DNA from: Chryseobacterium sp. c4a
GTDB taxonomy: Bacteria > Bacteroidota > Bacteroidia > Flavobacteriales > Weeksellaceae
DNA: 64,000 bases
Assembly: GCF_009900745.1 (NCBI RefSeq)
Contig: NZ_WXVU01000017.1
Location: forward strand, 60,768-124,767
Direction: 5' to 3'
Part shown: piece by piece, positions 51,043 through 58,503 of the stretch
Layout of the letters: each line of letters begins with the position of its first letter
How positions within the stretch are numbered: the stretch's first letter is position 1
Made by a program: the position numbers and the translations under genes
The notes under the pieces: generated by a model
The model's input: only the letters and a program-made list of their open reading frames with translations
What the model was told of the DNA's origin: nothing
Database searches by the model: none

Positions 51043-52281
51043 ATGAAAATTTTCAAGTTTGGTGGCGCGTCTGTGAAAGATGCCGACAGTGTAAAAAATG
51101 TGTCCATGGTTCTACAAAGCCAAGGATTTGCCAAATGTTTGCTGGTAATTTCAGCGATGGGCAAGACAACAAATGAATTGGAAAAAGTTGTAGAACTTTA
51201 TTTCAAGAAGGCTAACTATCAAACTGAGATTGAAAAGATAAAACGAAAACACATTGAGATTGCGGAGGGTCTTTTTCCTGAAAATCATGCGGTTTTTGCT
51301 GAAATCAATCTCTTTTTTGACGATATTGATTCTTTTTTAAGAAGAAATAAATCTCCTAATTACAACTTTGTGTATGATCAGGTGGTAAGCTGTGGGGAAA
51401 TGATTTCTACCAAAATCGTAAGTGAGTACCTGAATGAGATCCAATTCACCAATCAATGGCTGGATGCGAGAGATTATGTAAAAACAGATAACTCTTATAG
51501 AGAAGGGGTTGTAGACTGGACAAAAACCGAAGAGTTTATTTCCAATTTAAATCCTGAGATCTGCTATGTAACACAAGGATTCATTGGTTCAGACGAAAAT
51601 AATTTTACAGTAACACTAGGAAGAGAAGGTTCTGACTACTCAGGAGCTATTTTTGCTTACTGTTTAAATGCTGAAGCAATGACGATCTGGAAGGATGTAC
51701 CGGGAGTAATGACCGGAGATCCAAGAAAATTCGATGATGTCTCTCTTCTTTCCAATATCTCTTATGAAGAGGCTATTGAAATGGCTTATTATGGAGCAAG
51801 CGTGATTCACCCGAAGACGTTGCAGCCATTACAGCAAAAAAACATTCCTTTTTATGTAAAATCCTTTATAGATCCTACCAAAGAAGGAACTAAGATAGGT
51901 GCTTCAGACAAAAATCAGCAGGAGGAATCTTATATTCTAAAAGAAAATCAGGATCTTTTGAAAATCTCAACAAGAGACTTCTCTTTTATTGCGGAAGATC
52001 ATATGAGCCTGATATTCGGACTCTTGTCTAAATATAAAATTAAGGTTTCCCTGATGCAGAATTCTGCCATTTCATTGGCGTTATGTCTGGAGGATAAATT
52101 TAATCATCTTGAAGAGCTTAATGAAGAGCTTCAAAAAATTTTTAAAACCGAAGCAATTAAAAATGTATCTTTATTCACAGTAAGAAATGCGAAGATGGAT
52201 CACATTGATAGATTTTACCACGAAAAAAATGTATTATTGGAACAAATTTCCAAAAATACCCTTCAAATGGTAACACAATAA
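51043..52281 (+). CDS. lysC: Aspartate kinase
   Basis: 412 residues, monofunctional. The N-terminal kinase motif is KIFKFGGASVKDADSVKNV (consensus KFGGTSV, here Ala for Thr); TVTLGREGSDYSGAIFAYCLNAEAMTIWKDVPGVMTGDPR is the ATP and aspartate-binding block, and YYGASVIHPKTLQPLQ is equally typical. A C-terminal ACT region (about 305-400) suggests feedback control by an amino acid. First step of the lysine/threonine/methionine pathway. It shares a gap of only 22 bases with the following lipid synthase, which might be co-transcribed. Confidence 0.94.
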   Translation: MKIFKFGGASVKDADSVKNVSMVLQSQGFAKCLLVISAMGKTTNELEKVVELYFKKANYQTEIEKIKRKHIEIAEGLFPENHAVFAEINLFFDDIDSFLRRNKSPNYNFVYDQVVSCGEMISTKIVSEYLNEIQFTNQWLDARDYVKTDNSYREGVVDWTKTEEFISNLNPEICYVTQGFIGSDENNFTVTLGREGSDYSGAIFAYCLNAEAMTIWKDVPGVMTGDPRKFDDVSLLSNISYEEAIEMAYYGASVIHPKTLQPLQQKNIPFYVKSFIDPTKEGTKIGASDKNQQEESYILKENQDLLKISTRDFSFIAEDHMSLIFGLLSKYKIKVSLMQNSAISLALCLEDKFNHLEELNEELQKIFKTEAIKNVSLFTVRNAKMDHIDRFYHEKNVLLEQISKNTLQMVTQ

Positions 52282-52303
52282 TATTAATTGCGACTAAACA
52301 CAC

Positions 52304-54145
52304 ATGAGTTTAATTTCGAAAAACGATCTGATCAAAGCTTCCGGCTTAAGTAAAATTGGGTTTCTAAAGAATCCAGTAGCATCTGCTGTGATGAGCATTG
52401 CTAAAATAAATGAAGTAAATAAATTATACGACAAATTAAAAGATAAGGAAGGCAAGGACTTTTTCGACTCATTTGTAAGAGAAAGAAACTTAAGCTATGT
52501 GGCTTTTGAAGAGGATTTGGCAAAAATTCCGAAGACCGGGCCGTTTGTTCTGGTTTCCAATCACCCGCTGGGTGCTATTGACGGGATTTTGATGTGCAAG
52601 ATCTTATCAGAGGTTCGTCCGGATTTTAAGGTAATGGGAAATTTCCTTTTGGAAAAGATCAAACCTATGGAACCGTATGTAATCGCTGTAAATCCTTTTG
52701 AAAACAGAAAAGAAGCTTATAGCAGCTCTTCCGGAATGCGAGAGACCCTCAAGCATTTACAAGACGGAGGCTGTGTAGGTATTTTTCCGGCGGGAGAAGT
52801 TTCTAATAAGAACAATCCTTATGGAGAAATTTTAGATAAAGAATGGGAAAAAACGGCACTCAAGCTTATTAGAATGGCTAAAGTGCCTGTTGTTCCTATG
52901 TATTTCCATGCAAAGAACAGCCGACTTTTTTATCAGGTAGCTAAACTTCATCCAAGTTTACAAACTCTTATGCTTCCTGCAGAAATGATGAATGATAGAG
53001 AAAAACCTATCAGAATCAGAATTGGGAAACCTATCTCTGTAAAAGCAATGGATGAGATGGAAACTATTGAAGAATTGGGAGAATTTTTGAAGCGTAAGGT
53101 GTATATGATGAAATCTTACTACGAAAAAAGAAAATCTCTTGCTCAAAGCATCAACCTTCAGAACCTGTCTGTTAAATTTCCTTTGTTGAAGGAGGAAAAT
53201 ATTGTTCAGAATATCATTGATGAAACTCCTGTTGAAGACATTATGAAAGATGTTGACAAACTTAGGGGTACAGACAAGATGTTATTCAGCAATGGAAACT
53301 ACGAAATCTATTTTACCACTTACGAAGAAATCCCTTCAATTATGAGGGAAATCGGTAGACAGAGAGAATTAACATTCCGTGCAGTAGGAGAAGGAAGTAA
53401 TCTTCCATTTGACCTTGATGAGTATGACAAGCATTACCACCATTTATTCCTTTGGGATAATGCAGAGAAAAAGCTAGCCGGAGCCTATAGAATGGCATTG
53501 GGTAGAGAGGTGATGAAGAAATATGGTATCAAAGGCTTTTATACAAGTTCTTTATTTGAGTTTGAGCAGGACATTCATCCTTTCTTTAAAAAAGTCATTG
53601 AAATGGGACGTGCTTACATTTGTCAGGAATATCAGCAGAAACCACTTCCACTTTTCCTTTTATGGAGAGGCATTGTGCATGTTTGCTTGAGAAATCCTGA
53701 TCATAAATTTCTGATGGGAGGAGTAAGTATTTCCAACAAGTTCTCTGAGTTTTCCAAATCTTTGATGATTGAGTTTATGCGTTCTAATTATTTTGATTCT
53801 GCAGTAGCTCAGTATATCACACCGAGAAATGAGTACAAGGTAAAACTTCGTGACCGGGATAAAAGTCTTTTCTTTGAGGAAATGGAGTCTGATCTAAACA
53901 AGCTGGATAAGATTATTGACGATCTTGAACCGGAATTGAGACTTCCTGTCCTGATTAAAAAATACATCAAGCAAAATGCAAAAGTAATTGCTTTCAACGT
54001 TGACCCCAACTTTAATGATGCGATTGACGGATTGATGTATATCAGAATCAGTGATCTTCCTGAAAGTACGATTAAACCAGTACTTGAAGAGATGAGTGAG
54101 CAAATCAGAAAAGAACAGGAAAATAATCCGACTGATAATCAATAG
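52304..54145 (+). CDS. OlsF-like bifunctional acyltransferase (ornithine/glycine lipid synthesis)
   Basis: 613 residues. The N-terminal half (about 60-280) is a PlsC-type O-acyltransferase: VSNHPLGAIDGILM (NHX5D form), GNFLLEKIKPMEPYVIAVNPFEN, GIFPAGEVS. The C-terminal half (about 310-560) is a GNAT-like N-acyltransferase of the OlsB/hemolysin type: GREVMKKYGIKGFYTSSLFEF, IEMGRAYICQEYQQKPLPLFLLWRGI. This two-domain order matches OlsF, which acylates an amino acid twice to give a phosphorus-free aminolipid; whether ornithine or glycine is used here cannot be told. Confidence 0.87.
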   Translation: MSLISKNDLIKASGLSKIGFLKNPVASAVMSIAKINEVNKLYDKLKDKEGKDFFDSFVRERNLSYVAFEEDLAKIPKTGPFVLVSNHPLGAIDGILMCKILSEVRPDFKVMGNFLLEKIKPMEPYVIAVNPFENRKEAYSSSSGMRETLKHLQDGGCVGIFPAGEVSNKNNPYGEILDKEWEKTALKLIRMAKVPVVPMYFHAKNSRLFYQVAKLHPSLQTLMLPAEMMNDREKPIRIRIGKPISVKAMDEMETIEELGEFLKRKVYMMKSYYEKRKSLAQSINLQNLSVKFPLLKEENIVQNIIDETPVEDIMKDVDKLRGTDKMLFSNGNYEIYFTTYEEIPSIMREIGRQRELTFRAVGEGSNLPFDLDEYDKHYHHLFLWDNAEKKLAGAYRMALGREVMKKYGIKGFYTSSLFEFEQDIHPFFKKVIEMGRAYICQEYQQKPLPLFLLWRGIVHVCLRNPDHKFLMGGVSISNKFSEFSKSLMIEFMRSNYFDSAVAQYITPRNEYKVKLRDRDKSLFFEEMESDLNKLDKIIDDLEPELRLPVLIKKYIKQNAKVIAFNVDPNFNDAIDGLMYIRISDLPESTIKPVLEEMSEQIRKEQENNPTDNQ

Positions 54146-54254
54146 GTTTTTAGTTTTAATCAAAAAAAGTACGATGAATACTTGCTTTGTATACTAAAAC
54201 TTACTACTTTTGCATCACTTTAAAACAACGAAGTAAGTCAAACAAAAATATAAT

Positions 54255-54327
54255 GGTTTCTTAGCTCAGTTGGTAGAGCAATGGATTGAAAATCCATGTG
54301 TCCCTGGTTCGATTCCTGGAGAAACCA
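54255..54327 (+). tRNA. tRNA-Phe (anticodon GAA)
   Basis: A 73-base tRNA. Acceptor stem GGTTTCT pairs with AGAAACC; D-arm AGCTCAGTTGGTAGAGCA; anticodon arm GGATT-GAA-AATCC with GAA at 54288-54290; T-arm with GGTTCGATTCC. CCA is not encoded. An integrase gene follows 660 bases downstream, so the 3' end is the likely island integration site. Confidence 0.97.
54300..54327 (+). other. Putative attachment site (attL) in the 3' end of tRNA-Phe
   Basis: Tyrosine integrases of this kind usually target tRNA 3' ends, leaving the T-arm/acceptor part as a direct repeat at both ends of the island. The other copy is not visible in this window, so the call is positional inference only. Confidence 0.4.
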
Positions 54328-54352
54328 CAACAATTACATGTAAAAGTAGTTA

Positions 54353-54379
54353 AAGCCCCTTAAATAGGGGCTTTTTTGT
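54353..54379 (+). terminator. Terminator after tRNA-Phe
   Basis: AAGCCCCT (54353-54360) pairs with AGGGGCTT (54366-54373) around TAAAT, then TTTT. Confidence 0.85.
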
Positions 54380-54986
54380 TATCCGTAACTGATTGTTTGT
54401 AGTATTCTGAAGTATTCTTTTCTCCAAACCTTTCCCCCTATAGCAACCCCCTCCAAAAGCAAAGGGGAAATTTTGAATATAATTTCCAGTTTTGAGTCAA
54501 ATATGACATGAAGGTAAAACTTGAAAACTGAAAATTATTATACTAACTCATGAATTACCATTTCAGAATTTTCAATAATTATGATTCTCCAACTTCTTTT
54601 TCTGATTAATGTTCAATATAAAAAAAAATTTCCCCCTGTAAGATCCAAGGGGGAATTTTTATAATTCCATGATTTTAAATACAATATATTGAATTCTCAA
54701 TTTTAAGGTATAAATCGGCTTTTGCTAAAATACTTTGATATTATTTAGCTCATGAAATTCGGATTTCCAATTTTGAGGTATATATCGACGTGGAATTTTG
54801 AAGGATTCTCCAAATTGTATTTTTTTTAATTTTCCTGCTAAATATCCAACTATTTGATTTTCAATAATTTAATTTTGATTATTAGAAACAAATCTCTATC
54901 TTCGCTCCTTTTTTAATTTTTAGGAGAGTTAATGTAAATGGAAGCAGGAAAAATTCCTGCGAGATTAAAAATTAAAAAATAAGATT
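54380..54986. other. Non-coding left end of the island
   Basis: About 600 bases of AT-rich DNA without a gene. Visible items: a hairpin ATTTCCCCCT...AAGGGGGAATT (about 54628-54658) flanked by A and T runs, and GCAGGAA/TTCCTGC (54944-54960), a 7-bp hairpin just before the integrase start. Likely holds integrase arm sites and the attL core. Confidence 0.5.
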
Positions 54987-56135
54987 ATGAAAAAATCATT
55001 TTCAATTTTACCTATCCTAAGAAAGGATAAAATAGGAGTTGACGGAAAGTGTCCGATTAACGTTCAGGTTAGATTAAATTCTAAAGTAATCAAACTACCA
55101 ACAAAACAAAAGATATTTCCTGAGCAATGGGATAGCAAAACAAAAACTTGTATCGGTAAAGGTTACGGAGAATTGAATGTATTTTTAAAAGACATTACTT
55201 TAAAGTTAGAAAAATTTTGTCTGAATAAGATTAATAACAATCAGCCATTAACTATCGACATGATTAAAGATTACTACAATGGCGTTAATCTTAATTGTTT
55301 CTATACGGTATTTGATAAAATGCTCGAAATAAAAGCAGAAGATTTAAAAGAGGCTACCATTTATAAGTATAACCTTTTAAGAAGATACCTGAAGGAGTTT
55401 AAAAAACAGATTGATGTTGCAGAAGTAGATTTGATGTTTATAGGAAAATTTGGAGCATTTTTGAAAAAGAAAAACGACGGTAAACATGGAATAGCTAATC
55501 ATCATAAAAATCTGGATGCTATCATTAATTTGGCTATAAAACAAAAATTGATGGTTGATAACCCCTACATCAACAAGGAATATAAAGAAAAATCCAAATG
55601 TATAGTTTTTCTTACTCCAGAAGAGCTTGAAAGTTTCACTAAAATAAAAGTGAAACCTAATTCTGGGATGAAATTAACTAAAGATAGATTCATATTTGCT
55701 TCCTTAACAGGATTAAGACATTCTGATGTTAATACGCTAAAAATGAAAGATATTGATTTTAAAACAAAAATCATCATTAAAGAGCAAGTTAAAACGGGTA
55801 ATGAAGTTAAAATACCTTTGAATACGAGAGCCTTTCTAATGGCTAAACAATATGGCAAAGGAAAAGACAAAGATGAACTTCTATTCCCTACCGTAACCAA
55901 TCAGAATGATAATTCCAGATTAAAAACCCTTGCGGAAGCTATTGAATTAAATAAAAACCTGACCTTCCATGTTTCAAGACATACCTTCGGAACGATGATG
56001 GTAAATTATTACAATGTTCCGATAACGATTGTTAAAGAAATGATGGGACATACCGATATAAGTATTACGGCTAATTATGCTAATGTTAATACCGACATGA
56101 TGAAAGAAGCCATGAAGAACAAATTTAAGTTTTAG
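54987..56135 (+). CDS. Tyrosine site-specific integrase
   Basis: 382 residues. N-terminal arm-binding domain (about 5-85: ILRKDKIGVDGKCPINVQVRLNSKVIKLPTKQKIFPEQWD), SAM-like core-binding domain (about 100-200) and a catalytic domain with the full R-K-H-R-H-Y set: LTGLRHSDVNTLKM (Arg), VKTGNEVKIPL (Lys), FHVSRHTFGTMM (H-x-x-R), MGHTDISITANYANV (His and nucleophile Tyr). This is the Bacteroidota mobile-element integrase type. Being directly downstream of tRNA-Phe, it most likely inserted the region to its right. Confidence 0.95.
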   Translation: MKKSFSILPILRKDKIGVDGKCPINVQVRLNSKVIKLPTKQKIFPEQWDSKTKTCIGKGYGELNVFLKDITLKLEKFCLNKINNNQPLTIDMIKDYYNGVNLNCFYTVFDKMLEIKAEDLKEATIYKYNLLRRYLKEFKKQIDVAEVDLMFIGKFGAFLKKKNDGKHGIANHHKNLDAIINLAIKQKLMVDNPYINKEYKEKSKCIVFLTPEELESFTKIKVKPNSGMKLTKDRFIFASLTGLRHSDVNTLKMKDIDFKTKIIIKEQVKTGNEVKIPLNTRAFLMAKQYGKGKDKDELLFPTVTNQNDNSRLKTLAEAIELNKNLTFHVSRHTFGTMMVNYYNVPITIVKEMMGHTDISITANYANVNTDMMKEAMKNKFKF

Positions 56136-56151
56136 TGATCTTGGATTTTAA

Positions 56152-56209
56152 TTAGGGTAACTGTCTCTTTATAAAATTGATTTTTTATTTTTAGAGGTAG
56201 TTACCCTAA
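56152..56209. repeat. Strong inverted repeat after the integrase gene
   Basis: TTAGGGTAACTGTCTCT (56152-56168) and AGAGGTAGTTACCCTAA (56193-56209) pair over 15 of 17 positions, with only a central 2-base mismatch, around a 24-base AT loop. It could be the integrase terminator or a binding site for a recombination directionality factor. Confidence 0.75.
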
Positions 56210-56218
56210 AATTTTAGC

Positions 56219-56226
56219 TATCTTTG
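56219..56226 (+). promoter_or_regulatory. TAnnTTTG promoter upstream of the structured element
   Basis: TATCTTTG. A transcript from here would run through the nested stem-loop at 56300-56419 and on to the small ORF at 56516. Confidence 0.55.
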
Positions 56227-56299
56227 TAACATAAAATATGAAATTATAAGAATAAAATATTATTAAAATAAAATAGAAATACCGCATTTAGCGAACTAA

Positions 56300-56446
56300 C
56301 TCCTGTAATCGAAAAGTCGAAATTTTAAGTGGTACGGGAAAGGTTTGGCAAATGCTCGGGTTTAGGCTCGGGCGTTGCTTTACTTTGTACCACAGGGCTT
56401 CGACTCCCTCGATTACGAGTAAAGATTAACGCTTCGAGCTTTTTTT
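56300..56446 (+). ncRNA. Candidate structured RNA (long nested stem-loop)
   Basis: No ORF here, but a chain of nested complementary segments: GTAATCGA (56305-56312) with TCGATTAC (56409-56416), extended by CTC/GAG; AGTCGAA (56315-56321) with TTCGACT (56399-56405); GTGGTAC (56329-56335) with GTACCAC (56387-56393); GCAA (56348-56351) with TTGC (56375-56378). Inside is a repeated GCTCGGG. The result is a single rod of about 120 bases with internal loops. It has a consensus promoter 75 bases upstream and a T run (56441-56446) after GCTTCGAGC. Alternatives: a DNA site such as an origin of transfer or recombination hairpin. Confidence 0.55.
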
Positions 56447-56515
56447 ATGCTTATGGGTTTCCGTAAAAAATATTGAGAGTTGAAGCGTATAATTGAACTT
56501 AAAAAAAATTATACT

Positions 56516-56665
56516 ATGAAAAAAACATTCTTATTTGTAGACCTATTATTCTTCTGGTTTACCTCTCATAAAACTAATTCTGAAATAAATGGAATTAGCA
56601 AAATAAAATCCTTTGTGAGCTTACTTCTTCAGAAATCCTCAATTAAAAAATATAATTATGAGTGA
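56516..56665 (+). CDS. Small hypothetical protein, 49 residues
   Basis: Starts at ATG 56516 (an upstream ATG at 56480 adds 12 residues). The N-terminal half is hydrophobic (TFLFVDLLFFWF), the rest basic and polar. Its stop overlaps the next gene's start by 8 bases, suggesting coupling. Might be a leader peptide rather than a functional protein. Confidence 0.4.
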   Translation: MKKTFLFVDLLFFWFTSHKTNSEINGISKIKSFVSLLLQKSSIKKYNYE

Positions 56666-57491
56666 TTTCTCTTTACTGGTTCGGATAAAATACGATGCCT
56701 TAGATTCAGAACAAAAACGAATGTTTGATGAAGAATATAAGCGAAGGAAAAAAACTTTTAAAGACGATTATAACAGCGATCTTGCTTTAGAGATATTACG
56801 GGATATTTCGATTATGTTTCCTGATGAGAACCGTAATTCAGAGGATAAAGATATCAATAAAAAGGCTGTTGTAAGTGACCTTTACATTACTCAAAAAACG
56901 CAATCAGGAGAAAGTTATTCATTTTATATTATAATTGGTATAATCATCCTGTTTAGTATTTCTGCTTTCTTCTTAAAGCCCAATAATACAGAGATGAAAA
57001 ATAAGATTGTTGATGATATTATGACTTATCAACCTCAACTTTTCAAAAATATAAAAGATTTTTTTGCTGGTGAGAAGCTCAATGAAATGCAATCCCAGAG
57101 CTTTATAACTTTATTTCTATCAGAGAATGGTTATGAAAATAGTAAGGTATATAATGAAGACCTTGTTCTACTAAGGAAATTAGTCTATAAAGATGAAAGT
57201 GATAAACAAAATCTGATAACCGCTTACGGCTTCTTTGGTTTTACAAAGATTATATATGAGGATGAAAATTTAAAAGACAGAAAGTTTGGAAGTTATAAAA
57301 ATGAGCGGAAAACAAAACCTTATGAATATAGTGTAATAGAATCTCCAAATAAATATCAAAAATTTGAAAGACCTGATTCTGAAGAAAACGAAACACAATC
57401 TGAAATAAGAGGAAAAAATAAAGTATACCAGAATTCTGAAGCTGCAACTAACGTTCCCAATCAGCAGGGAGATTCAATACAAATTAATTAA
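56658..57491 (+). CDS. Hypothetical single-pass membrane protein
   Basis: 277 residues with a cytoplasmic N-terminal helical part (DALDSEQKRMFDEEYKRRKKTFKDDYNSDLALEILRDI), one membrane helix (FYIIIGIIILFSISAFFL, about 88-105) and a hydrophilic extracytoplasmic part ending in a low-complexity Asn/Gln/Glu tail. Not recognised. Next gene starts 3 bases after it, so they form a unit in the island between the integrase and VgrG. Confidence 0.7.
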   Translation: MSDFSLLVRIKYDALDSEQKRMFDEEYKRRKKTFKDDYNSDLALEILRDISIMFPDENRNSEDKDINKKAVVSDLYITQKTQSGESYSFYIIIGIIILFSISAFFLKPNNTEMKNKIVDDIMTYQPQLFKNIKDFFAGEKLNEMQSQSFITLFLSENGYENSKVYNEDLVLLRKLVYKDESDKQNLITAYGFFGFTKIIYEDENLKDRKFGSYKNERKTKPYEYSVIESPNKYQKFERPDSEENETQSEIRGKNKVYQNSEAATNVPNQQGDSIQIN

Positions 57492-57493
57492 TC

Positions 57494-58108
57494 ATGAAAA
57501 ACTTAATCGTACTTATCAATATATGCATTTTTTCAGTTTTTTATTCCCAAAACTCTTACGAAAACGAATTCAAACAGACTAAATTGTTTGTGAAAGGAAT
57601 TTTAGAAAATCAGCCGTCAAAAGTTACCCAATACATTAAACTGACTGACGGTAGAATAAAGCAAAGTAAAACCGATAATCCGCTTGAAGAATTTGAGCTT
57701 CAATGGGATTTGTTCTATAAAATTATTAGAAAAAATAATAAAATTGTTTATATCAGTAAATCTGATGATTTATGGGGGCATATTGGAGATAGCAAAACAT
57801 CTTATGATTATTACTTCAATGAAGAAGGAATCTTGGTTGGGGCTGAGAAAAGCCTTGATTTTTTTTTACTTGATACTACGTGCGCGATTCAAGTACAATA
57901 TTATGCTCTTTACCAAAATGTAAAAGCTGAAAAATTGGAAAAAACCGAGATATATAAAGATGATAACGGAAATGTTATTGATTTTACTTCCAAAAAATGT
58001 AAAGATAGCAAGGCGTATATTCAGAGTAATACCAATAGCTTAGATAAGATCACCTTCAGAAATTTGGAGGGATTTATGAAAGCTGAGAGAATCAAATATT
58101 ACAAATAA
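57494..58108 (+). CDS. Hypothetical exported protein
   Basis: 204 residues with a signal peptide (KNLIVLINICIFSVFYSQ) and a compact domain with many charged/aromatic residues (ELQWDLFYKIIRKNNKIVYISKSDDLWGHIGD). Two cysteines in the mature protein (TTCAIQV, KKCKDS) could form a disulfide. No family recognised. Co-transcribed with the preceding membrane protein; the pair may be an accessory or immunity-type cargo of the island. Confidence 0.65.
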   Translation: MKNLIVLINICIFSVFYSQNSYENEFKQTKLFVKGILENQPSKVTQYIKLTDGRIKQSKTDNPLEEFELQWDLFYKIIRKNNKIVYISKSDDLWGHIGDSKTSYDYYFNEEGILVGAEKSLDFFLLDTTCAIQVQYYALYQNVKAEKLEKTEIYKDDNGNVIDFTSKKCKDSKAYIQSNTNSLDKITFRNLEGFMKAERIKYYK

Positions 58109-58503
58109 GGTTTGGAAGGAAAAATAAAACAAGTCGAAAGCAAGTAAAAGCCTGATATGTTTTACTGAAATAACAAGTAAAATAGACGTGAAAATAAAAG
58201 TCAGAATACAAGAAGAAGCAAGTAAAGACATCATGAAAGGGTTCTATGAATTCTAAAAAGGAAAAGCACTGATACTAGGATAAATCGCAACTTTTAACCT
58301 GTAAGAGATTGAGCAATACAAGTAAAAATTTTTAAAAATGCCATATTCTTACCCGTGATAAATTTCCGTTTTAAAGGTAAAAATAAAGACAATTATTTGA
58401 CTCGAATCGTAGTTCTACTACAATTTTTGAAATAGTGTCAAAAAATTTCAGATTTGGCATTATTTTTATCTACATTTAGTGATATAAAAACACACAAATC
58501 ATT
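58109..58503. other. Intergenic region before vgrG, with a possible toxin-gene remnant
   Basis: Contains the fragment described at 58188-58256; otherwise AT-rich with no gene. A weak promoter (TACATTTA at 58471-58478, TTTG at 58453-58456) is near the VgrG start. Confidence 0.45.
58188..58256 (+). pseudogene. Possible ParE/RelE-type toxin remnant
   Basis: From GTG 58188 the frame reads VKIKVRIQEEASKDIMKGFYEF before a TAA at 58254. The first 20 residues recall the N-terminus of ParE/RelE toxins (K-strand, then EEA..DI..G..FYE), but the rest is absent. Too short for certainty. Confidence 0.2.
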
